Shown here: positions 1 through 5,300 of the stretch, piece after piece | Numbering within the stretch: position 1 is the stretch's first letter | Layout of the letters: each line of letters begins with the position of its first letter | Assembly: GCF_003096575.1 (NCBI RefSeq) | Contig: NZ_QEKT01000005.1 | Coordinates: 1 to 64,000 of the forward strand | DNA length: 64,000 nucleotides | Direction: 5' to 3' | From: Convivina intestini | GTDB taxonomy: Bacteria; Bacillota; Bacilli; Lactobacillales; Lactobacillaceae | Made by a program: the position numbers and the translations under genes | The notes under the pieces: model-generated | What the model was told of the DNA's origin: nothing | What the model saw: only the letters and a program-made list of their open reading frames with translations | Database searches by the model: none

Positions 1-43
1 GGTCAATTGCTTTTAATTTAGTTGCCAGTGAATATTTCGCCAT
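1..43 (-). CDS. IS3-family transposase OrfA, N-terminal fragment at window edge
   Basis: Only 14 codons are visible, translating to MAKYSLATKLKAID. This is the usual opening of the helix-turn-helix OrfA protein of IS3/IS150-type elements, which binds the IS ends; OrfB, the DDE catalytic part, would follow by frameshift. The start ATG lies just after the hairpin at 52-89. The assignment rests on a short but characteristic N-terminus and on the IS-like end beside it. Confidence 0.6.
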   Translation of the reverse strand, partial: MAKYSLATKLKAID

Positions 44-51
44 GATAAAAG

Positions 52-89
52 GCGCCCCCTAGTTTGGATTTCTCCAATCTAGGGGGCGC
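52..89 (-). terminator. Strong hairpin inside the IS end, terminator-like on the minus strand
   Basis: An 11 bp perfect stem (52-62 with 79-89) continues, after one T-T mismatch, into 5 bp (64-68 with 73-77) around the loop TTTC. On the minus strand it is followed by CTTTTATC and then the OrfA start. Such hairpins near IS ends can block read-through transcription into the transposase. The T-run is short, so termination is likely but not certain. Confidence 0.55.
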
Positions 90-133
90 ACTTCAGCTCT
101 ACTTCAGAGCCGTCTTTTCATTTACCATCAAAC

Positions 134-439
134 TTATAGCCAATCCATGTGATCCCCATAATTAAGGAATCCATTTGATAAATCTTCTCGCATGGATTTC
201 CGTCGATCAGAACGCATTTCTTTATCTTTGCGACTATGGTTGATGAACTGATCATTCACGTCACTAGCCTGTTGAATATAACGCTCGCGTTCATTCCGCT
301 GCTTTTCTTTGCTTTCGGAATCTTTTCCAAAGTTATCTGGATTATAATAACGAACTCGTGGCAAAATCTTTCCTTTCGTGCTTCCATCAGAGCATTGATA
401 AAGGCTCATATGAGAATAAGTCTCTATTTTGCTCATCAT
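134..439 (-). CDS. Orphan hypothetical protein, very hydrophilic (101 aa)
   Basis: I do not recognise this protein. It has no membrane segment or signal peptide. Residues about 30-90 are rich in K, R, E, D, N and Q, for example NFGKDSESKEKQRNERERYI, and look helical or disordered. There is no clear Shine-Dalgarno sequence before the ATG at 439 or before the inner ATG at 409, and a shorter plus-strand ORF overlaps it. It sits between the IS end and the hairpin array, in AT-rich accessory DNA. It could be a real orphan gene or a chance ORF. Confidence 0.4.
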   Translation of the reverse strand: MMSKIETYSHMSLYQCSDGSTKGKILPRVRYYNPDNFGKDSESKEKQRNERERYIQQASDVNDQFINHSRKDKEMRSDRRKSMREDLSNGFLNYGDHMDWL

Positions 440-834
440 ATTACATAATTAAAAAATGACAAATCTATGTACAAGGCTTATTTAATACACATCATTAACT
501 ATTTACTTAAAAATAAATCTTGGAAATCTCTATAAATGTGAAAAAATACTTTTATTCGCCATTTTTTATAATTTTAACACGAAAAATCACCTTTAAATTT
601 GTTTCCTTTTCTTTTTTTAATAAATATTATTATTTCATCCATTTTTATTAAAGGTATAGCTTAATCTAGCTCTTATATATCGTCTTTCTTTCCCACTATG
701 TACAGGATTGGCCTATTTTTATTTTTTTACTGAAAAACCGCCGATATCTTATGCTAAGATGTCTTTAGTCGCATTTTTTCAAGTAAGTTATTTTGTGAAA
801 AAGACAACAACTAAAGCTAAAATTATAATTTCTT
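440..834. other. AT-rich intergenic region upstream of the hairpin array
   Basis: No supportable gene is seen on either strand. The stretch is strongly AT-rich. It holds an inverted repeat at 743-763 (ATCTTA-TGC-TAAGAT core, extending to 9 bp per arm with one G-T wobble) and a promoter-like sequence at 801-829. Confidence 0.5.
801..829 (+). promoter_or_regulatory. Putative sigma-70 promoter reading into the hairpin array
   Basis: A perfect -10 (TATAAT, 824-829) has a four-of-six -35 (AAGACA, 801-806) at 17 bp. The predicted start, about 835, coincides with the first base of hairpin H1. A promoter directly before the first element of a cassette-like array resembles the placement of Pc in integrons. 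It is also the only candidate promoter for the small gene at 1066. Confidence 0.45.
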
Positions 835-897
835 GGGGCTTTCACTAGCCAATATATGAACACAATCTCACGTGCTGCACTAGTGATGTAAGTCCCC
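835..897 (+). repeat. Hairpin element H1 of the GGCTT...AAGTCC family
   Basis: Stem: GGGG 835-838 with CCCC 894-897, CTT 839-841 with AAG 890-892, TCACTAG 842-848 with CTAGTGA 880-886; the loop is 849-879. The 3' arm carries unpaired TGT (887-889) and an extra T (893). The same boxes and unpaired bases recur in H2-H5 while the inner stem differs. H1 is the first of two elements in tandem, 9 bp apart. Confidence 0.75.
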
Positions 898-906
898 CTA
901 CATATT

Positions 907-978
907 GGGCCTTTGTCAGTCGTTTTAACCTCAAAGCGTGACGGCGTTGTAATCCTTACCGCTGACAATGTAAGCCCC
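907..978 (+). repeat. Hairpin element H2 of the same family
   Basis: Stem: GGG 907-909 with CCC 976-978, a C-C mismatch (910/975), CTT 911-913 with AAG 972-974, TGTCAG 914-919 with CTGACA 962-967. The unpaired 3' bases are 968-971 (ATGT). The loop is about 42 nt. The inner stem sequence is unrelated to H1 but fully paired. TACATA follows at 981, as it also does after H1 and H5. Confidence 0.7.
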
Positions 979-1065
979 AGTACATACGTGCAATTCACGT
1001 TAAAAATTATCGTCGCTACAGCGATAACCTTAATTCTGTCAATGATTTATCACGGGGAGTACAAA

Positions 1066-1428
1066 ATGATAATGAACCAGATTGGTTATTTATACCTATC
1101 TAAAATTGGCTTAACCACGCCCACCACTACGATTGAGCGGACTGATTTTTATATTCAATTTTCCATTTGTTTTGGGGCTATCAATTTTGCCCTACTAGAC
1201 ATGCACAAAATTTCCTTCCTTTACAGTGAAGTCAATGAAGATCAAGAAATCCCACTGGTTTGGAGTAAAAAAAGAAAAATAAAGTTCAGCCAACCTAATC
1301 AAAAATTTGTCATTAATGACGTTCGCATGCCTTACATCAAGGATGGTGTTTATCGCGTTAGTATGTTTGTTTCCGATGAAAATGATCAATTAATTACGAG
1401 TTCGTCAACCCTAGTTAATGTATCTTAA
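1066..1428 (+). CDS. Orphan small protein in a cassette-like position (120 aa)
   Basis: I do not recognise this protein. The start at 1066 is chosen because GGGGAG (1054-1059) lies six bases upstream; a longer in-frame reading to 913 would run through hairpin H2. The protein looks soluble and beta-rich, with alternating hydrophobic strands, and its C-terminal half (IKDGVYRVSMFV...) resembles an edge of a beta-sandwich; this is only an impression. The stop codon ends four bases before hairpin H3, and H1 and H2 lie upstream, so the gene is bracketed by hairpins like an integron cassette. No partner gene gives a clue to function. Confidence 0.65.
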   Translation: MIMNQIGYLYLSKIGLTTPTTTIERTDFYIQFSICFGAINFALLDMHKISFLYSEVNEDQEIPLVWSKKRKIKFSQPNQKFVINDVRMPYIKDGVYRVSMFVSDENDQLITSSSTLVNVS

Positions 1429-1432
1429 GTAC

Positions 1433-1502
1433 TAGGCCTTCACTGGCATATCAATTTTAATTCTTTCTTCTAAACTTCTTCAAGCTGGTGATATAAGTCC
1501 TA
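1433..1502 (+). repeat. Hairpin element H3 of the same family, directly after the orphan gene
   Basis: Stem: TAGG 1433-1436 with CCTA 1499-1502, C1437 opposed to T1498, CTT 1438-1440 with AAG 1495-1497, CACTGGC 1441-1447 with GCTGGTG 1484-1490 (two G-T wobbles). The unpaired 3' bases are ATAT (1491-1494). It starts four bases after the stop codon of the gene at 1066-1428. It is not the terminator, which follows separately. Confidence 0.75.
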
Positions 1503-1507
1503 TCTAT

Positions 1508-1550
1508 AAAACACCCCAACCGCCATGGGCCCCGGTTGAGGTGTTTTTTC
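1508..1550. terminator. Rho-independent terminator between convergent genes
   Basis: The arms AACACCCCAACCG (1510-1522) and CGGTTGAGGTGTT (1533-1545) form a long stem, followed by a T-run on the plus strand. On the minus strand it is followed by TTTTATAG. It can stop the orphan gene from the left and the kinase-like gene from the right. Confidence 0.8.
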
Positions 1551-1553
1551 TGT

Positions 1554-2417
1554 TTAAAAACTAATTAATAAATTGTTTAAACGTGGCGCATATATATCAC
1601 CAAAACGGACAAAGTGCATCAAAATGTAATAGAATTCATACCACTTCATTCGCTCTTGCCAGCCATCATCTAGTGGAAAATGCTCCTGATAACTTTCATA
1701 GAAGTCGTCATTGAAACCGGCAAAGACACGACTGATTCCCAAATCATATTCGCGATCTCCATAAAAGGCATTTGGATCAATTAAAACGGCATGGCCAAAT
1801 TGATCAAACATAAAGTTTCCAGCCCATAAATCGCCATGGAGTAACGAAGGTTTAACTGATTGGACATGAGCGTCTTGACGAATTTGTTCCTTTAGATTGT
1901 CAAAGTGATCGCCCCGCTGGGTTAACCAAAATTTGGCTTGCTGAGCCTGTTTCATCAAGGGCTCTAACCGTTGTTTAATGAAAAATTCACCCCAATTATC
2001 CTGCCAACTATTATCTTTGGGCACAAAATCAACTAAGTTATTCAATTCAAAGCCAAATTGATCTGCCGTTTGACGGTGAAGCTTAGCTACGGTAGCCCCT
2101 AAATCATCTTGGTAGCCACGCCCTGATTCAACCCAAGTCAGAAGTAAGTAGGCATTGCCCTGCACCTCTCCTTGTGCCATTACTTTTGGAACTGGTACAA
2201 CTTGACCCAGGGCCTTTAAACTAGCTACCTCACTGTCAAAGAAACTGGCTGGGTGATCTGGTTGCACCTTTAAAAATAAGTGCTGATTGCCACTGTACAA
2301 CGAATAAGCTAAATTAATGTCTCCACCCGAAACAGCTTTTAAATTATGCGGATCTTGCAGGTGTAAACGACTAATAAAGTCTTCATTTACCACATTGTTT
2401 TTACTAACTCTGGTCAT
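1554..2417 (-). CDS. Fructosamine/ketosamine-3-kinase family protein (287 aa)
   Basis: Member of the fructosamine kinase family, which phosphorylates sugar adducts on amines so that they fall off (protein deglycation) or are catabolised; bacterial substrates are often ribulosamine or erythrulosamine. Length is typical. The kinase-like fold is visible: a substrate ATP-lobe lysine in HLFLKVQ near residue 51, the catalytic loop LLHGDLWAGNFMF (about 193-205) and the metal-binding Asp in VLIDPNAFYGDREYDLG (about 212-228). The start at 2417 has GAGGAG just upstream. It follows nadV but a terminator lies between, so expression needs read-through or an attenuator. Family certain, substrate unknown. 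Confidence 0.85.
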   Translation of the reverse strand: MTRVSKNNVVNEDFISRLHLQDPHNLKAVSGGDINLAYSLYSGNQHLFLKVQPDHPASFFDSEVASLKALGQVVPVPKVMAQGEVQGNAYLLLTWVESGRGYQDDLGATVAKLHRQTADQFGFELNNLVDFVPKDNSWQDNWGEFFIKQRLEPLMKQAQQAKFWLTQRGDHFDNLKEQIRQDAHVQSVKPSLLHGDLWAGNFMFDQFGHAVLIDPNAFYGDREYDLGISRVFAGFNDDFYESYQEHFPLDDGWQERMKWYEFYYILMHFVRFGDIYAPRLNNLLISF

Positions 2418-2440
2418 TGATTTCTCCTCTTTTTTGGGTT

Positions 2441-2478
2441 AAAAAACAAAAAAACAGCTTCCGAAGAAAGCTGTTTTT
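2441..2478 (-). terminator. Terminator after nadV, or attenuator before the kinase-like gene
   Basis: On the minus strand AAAAACAGCTT-TCTTCGG-AAGCTGTTTTT is followed by a T-rich run up to 2431. It ends only 14 bases before the start codon at 2417, leaving no room for a promoter after it. A possible promoter upstream (TTGCAT, 17 bp, TTTTAT, at about 2493-2522) would make it an attenuator. Confidence 0.8.
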
Positions 2479-2578
2479 GAGAAAAAAGGGGCCCGATAAA
2501 ATTGTAAGTTCTTTGAAAATGCAATAAATCAGTCCGCATCTTTCCCACCGTTTATGCTAACACCAGTCTAACACTTTT

Positions 2579-3967
2579 TTAAAAATCGTGAAAGTTTTCA
2601 GCCCGAGCAAGCATTGAGTTTACATCAATTTGTTTCATATAACCGTTGTCATAAACAGTCTCTAATAGGTCTTGACCAGGATGATCAGCAGGTACGGTAA
2701 TGATTTGTCCCTGGTCATCATAAATAACCTTCATCCGACCCGATTTTGAAACTTTAGAAGGATCTGTTTTAGGACGTTTTTGAATTTGCAGGTGCTCTCC
2801 GGCGCTATTTTCAGCATAGGCCTCCTTAATCGCAAAACGCTCAGTGTCTCGAGTAAAGCCTTCTTGCAACAAGCCCCCACCTGATCCAACCACCAAATTA
2901 TCACTAGACCAACCGTGGTCTAATAAGGCTTGGTAGAGCTCGATCATGGTATCAGCATTCATACCATCCCCTTGAATTAAACCAACATTATGATTCAAGA
3001 CTCGATAGCCCTTCTCATTTAAGCTAGTACCAAATATTTCAGCCAGTAAATCCAAAATTTGTAGATCAACGGTTTGTGGATCACCAGAATCCGGACGTAA
3101 GACGACTCGACCCAATCGATTTTTAATTCTTTCCTTCATGGCCGGTGAGCCCACTACGTTTTGTACAAAATTAAAAGTATCGTAAGAATCAATCACAATT
3201 GACACTGGTGCTTCTTCAGGCGTCCGATCTAGCTGGGCATTTAGATAATCAAGCTCCCCCTGGCCCTCGCCATAAGCAGTCGCTACTGAATGTTCCGTCG
3301 CCCAAATTGATAAGGCCCGACCTTCTAAGCCATAGACTGAAGCAAAATAACGACTGGCAGCCATATTGTCAGAACCACGAAAATGGAGCAGATGAGCACT
3401 ACCCCCACGTTCACCAGATTCTAGCGAAGTGGCCCCCCGCAAACCAAAGTCATTAACCATCAGGGGCAAGTTGTCCATGGAACCACTTTTTTCAACTAAG
3501 GGCGCTAAACGCTTTTTAATGTACATCGAATTAGTCGCAATGGTCGTTGGATACCAAACATGCATCAAGATCGTTTCCAAGGCATTTAAACTAGTCGCAA
3601 ACCAGCTCTGTGTGGATTCAATTGTAAATAAAGCAGTCCCAGTTGGCACGACCATTCCTTCTGGTAAGGCTTTAATTTTAACCGGAAAATGGCCTAAATC
3701 TCGCACCTTTTCCCAAACTGGTCGATTGAAATAGACATCATTGCCAAAGGTTAATTCAGCCACCTTTTGAGCCTCATCAATCATGGCATCAGTAACTGGC
3801 TGGGTAAAATAGTCGTTTAAAATCATTGACATACCAAACCAAGAAATATGGTCATATCGCCCGCCCTGTCGAGCTTCCCCGTAGGAATAAAGCTTGGTAA
3901 TATTTTGTGGATATTGTAAATGATGGGTTAGTTTATATGCATCAGTTGCCAAAATGATATTAGTCAT
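2579..3967 (-). CDS. nadV: Nicotinamide phosphoribosyltransferase (NAMPT type)
   Basis: Cytosolic enzyme joining nicotinamide and PRPP to NMN, the first step of NAD salvage that bypasses nicotinamidase. The 462 residues match the NAMPT family rather than the nicotinate enzyme. Visible are the N-terminal ATDAYKLTHH and YSYGEARQGGRYD, the FRGSDNMAA segment (Asp about 200, at the place of the residue giving amide preference in NAMPT), ATEHSV with the active-site His at about 226, VLRPDSGDP (about 289-297), GLIQGDGMN and the PRPP-site GSGGGLLQ. The start at 3967 has GGAG upstream and follows the stop of the HTH gene by two bases, so the two are cotranscribed. NadR at 61241-62365 would complete the path to NAD. 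Confidence 0.92.
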   Translation of the reverse strand: MTNIILATDAYKLTHHLQYPQNITKLYSYGEARQGGRYDHISWFGMSMILNDYFTQPVTDAMIDEAQKVAELTFGNDVYFNRPVWEKVRDLGHFPVKIKALPEGMVVPTGTALFTIESTQSWFATSLNALETILMHVWYPTTIATNSMYIKKRLAPLVEKSGSMDNLPLMVNDFGLRGATSLESGERGGSAHLLHFRGSDNMAASRYFASVYGLEGRALSIWATEHSVATAYGEGQGELDYLNAQLDRTPEEAPVSIVIDSYDTFNFVQNVVGSPAMKERIKNRLGRVVLRPDSGDPQTVDLQILDLLAEIFGTSLNEKGYRVLNHNVGLIQGDGMNADTMIELYQALLDHGWSSDNLVVGSGGGLLQEGFTRDTERFAIKEAYAENSAGEHLQIQKRPKTDPSKVSKSGRMKVIYDDQGQIITVPADHPGQDLLETVYDNGYMKQIDVNSMLARAENFHDF

Positions 3968-3969
3968 TA

Positions 3970-4515
3970 TTACATCTCCGTAGGATTACTACTAGTTAAG
4001 AGTGGCGTCAAATCGCCATAATTTTGGTCAGTTGCTAAACGAATAATTCGCCAATCATACTGGGCATTATTATTTTTCTCATCAATGTAAGGATCGTAAA
4101 GCCCCCGCGTTTGTAAAATCAAATAACCAGCAAAAGCTTTTATGAATTCGGCATTGCTAGCCACGGTCTTAATCAATTTACCGGTTTGAAATAAACCAAC
4201 TGCCAACTGATCACCGGCCCACTCACCTTCTAAGGCCCATTTTAAACTAATCCAATCTGAACTAGTAATCCCCAAATTAAAGAGATAATCGCTGGTTAAA
4301 CGAATATGAATCGGGTGTTCTTGGGTTTGACTAGCATTGCCCCGCTGATCCAATACTTTTGAGAAAACCAAACACAGTTCTTCAATTTGACTAGCACTTG
4401 GCATGACCTGGCCGCCCTGCCAAGTAGCCAGTTGATTGCTATCCACCTGCAAAGCTTCGGCTAAATCTTGATCCGATATTTTGGTTAATTCTTGTAATTT
4501 TTTAATATTATTCAT
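3970..4515 (-). CDS. HTH-domain protein cotranscribed with nadV (181 aa)
   Basis: Residues about 1-50 look like a XRE-type helix-turn-helix (TKISDQDLAEALQVDSNQLATW). The remaining 130 residues are not recognised and contain no membrane segment. I prefer the ATG at 4515 over the longer reading to 4560 because a perfect -10 (TATAAT, 4522-4527) lies six bases upstream; transcription would then start at or near the A of the ATG, giving a leaderless mRNA. The stop lies two bases before nadV, so this is the first gene of a two-gene operon. It may regulate NAD salvage, an inference from position only. Confidence 0.75.
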   Translation of the reverse strand: MNNIKKLQELTKISDQDLAEALQVDSNQLATWQGGQVMPSASQIEELCLVFSKVLDQRGNASQTQEHPIHIRLTSDYLFNLGITSSDWISLKWALEGEWAGDQLAVGLFQTGKLIKTVASNAEFIKAFAGYLILQTRGLYDPYIDEKNNNAQYDWRIIRLATDQNYGDLTPLLTSSNPTEM

Positions 4516-4521
4516 ACTTCT

Positions 4522-4527
4522 ATTATA
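4522..4527 (-). promoter_or_regulatory. -10 element six bases before the HTH gene start
   Basis: A perfect TATAAT on the minus strand is separated from the ATG at 4515 by six bases and no Shine-Dalgarno fits in between. No good -35 is visible at 16-18 bp. The arrangement predicts a leaderless transcript, as also seen before rimM and rsgA. Confidence 0.5.
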
Positions 4528-4577
4528 CCTGCTTTTACAAGTAGAAAAAAAGATGCCCACGGCATCTCTAATAAATA

Positions 4578-5237
4578 TTAATCAGCTTTACGCTTTTGAA
4601 AGAAAGAACGGCCCACAGCAATAATGGTTGGGATTAATGAAACCAATACAATCCCTAGAATAATGGCGGAAAAATGTTCCTGGAAGAAGGGAATATTACC
4701 TAATAAGGCACCGGCGCCAGTTGCTAGAAAACTCCATGAAAAGGCAGCGATCACAACATAGCGGAAAAATGTACTAAATGAAAAATGACTAACACCTGAA
4801 ACAAAAGGTACAAAAGTTCGAATAATTGGTACATAACGTCCTAAAATAATCGCCATGCCACCATGCTTTTCAAAGAAAGCTTCGGCTTCTTTAATATTTT
4901 GCTCTTTAATCATTTTATTGAATGGTGGTTTTTTCAGTAACTGATAACCACCAGTATGACCAATCCAATAATTTAAAGTGTCCCCAGCCACAGCCGCGAT
5001 GAAAAATAACACCATAAACACCCAATGGTTTAGACCAGCTGCCTGTCCAGCAGCAGTCATGGAAATTGCACCGGCAGCAAAGAGCAAGGAATCACCCGGC
5101 AGAAAAGGCAAAACGACGGCACCCGTTTCCACAAAAATAATGATAAATAAAATCACATAGGTCCATGGGCCGAACTGTTGGACAATATTGGCCAAATGAT
5201 GATCGATGTGTAGGACAAAGTCAATTAAAAAAGACAT
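4578..5237 (-). CDS. DedA family membrane protein
   Basis: Integral membrane protein of the DedA/SNARE-associated family, several members of which flip or recycle lipid carriers or phospholipids and support membrane homeostasis. The protein shows the family signature: the re-entrant segment with FVETGAVVLPFLPGDSLLFAAG (broken here after 20) near residues 37-58, then GGYQLLKKP, and the conserved GRYVPIIRTFVPFVSG near 138-153, followed by C-terminal hydrophobic helices. About five membrane segments are visible. The start at 5237 is chosen because GGAG, itself part of the upstream ATG at 5249, sits eight bases before it. Substrate is not known. Confidence 0.88.
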   Translation of the reverse strand: MSFLIDFVLHIDHHLANIVQQFGPWTYVILFIIIFVETGAVVLPFLPGDSLLFAAGAISMTAAGQAAGLNHWVFMVLFFIAAVAGDTLNYWIGHTGGYQLLKKPPFNKMIKEQNIKEAEAFFEKHGGMAIILGRYVPIIRTFVPFVSGVSHFSFSTFFRYVVIAAFSWSFLATGAGALLGNIPFFQEHFSAIILGIVLVSLIPTIIAVGRSFFQKRKAD

Positions 5238-5300
5238 GTAAAGCTCCATTCGATTTGAGTAAGTCTATTGTAACAAGGGAGGCATTAAATAAAATTTAAA

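Larger units (their letters stand above)
1..95 (-). mobile_element. IS3-family insertion sequence, left end (cut by window start)
   Basis: Reading the minus strand from 95, the sequence opens TGAAGTGCGCCCCC, a TG-starting terminal inverted repeat of IS3 type. A strong hairpin follows and then, at 43, the start of an OrfA-like transposase. The rest of the element lies before base 1, so the right end, target duplication and integrity cannot be judged. The boundary at 95 is inferred from the TG start and the hairpin; the CTTCAG repeated at 91-96 and 102-107 makes it uncertain by some bases. Confidence 0.6.

Noticed and set aside
236-448. Plus-strand ORF of 70 codons opposite the orphan ORF at 134-439
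   Set aside because: Shorter, no ribosome site and odd composition; treated as shadow, although the minus-strand ORF is itself uncertain.
765-998. Minus-strand ORF across hairpins H1 and H2
   Set aside because: It only exists because of the palindromes and has no start signal.
913-1065. Upstream extension of the orphan gene through hairpin H2 with a hydrophobic segment at about 1000-1050
   Set aside because: It has no ribosome site, would use a non-ATG start and would translate the hairpin; the ATG at 1066 with GGGGAG is clearly better. The hydrophobic stretch may still be coincidence or an alternative GTG start at 988.
835-1502. Interpretation of the hairpins as a CRISPR array, MITE or ordinary terminators
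   Set aside because: CRISPR needs identical repeats and regular spacers; MITE copies share inner sequence and terminal repeats; no T-run follows the stems, and a separate terminator lies at 1508-1550.
2579-3967. Nicotinate phosphoribosyltransferase (pncB)
   Set aside because: The Asp in FRGSDNMAA, ATEHSV and GSGGGLLQ motifs follow the NAMPT family rather than PncB.
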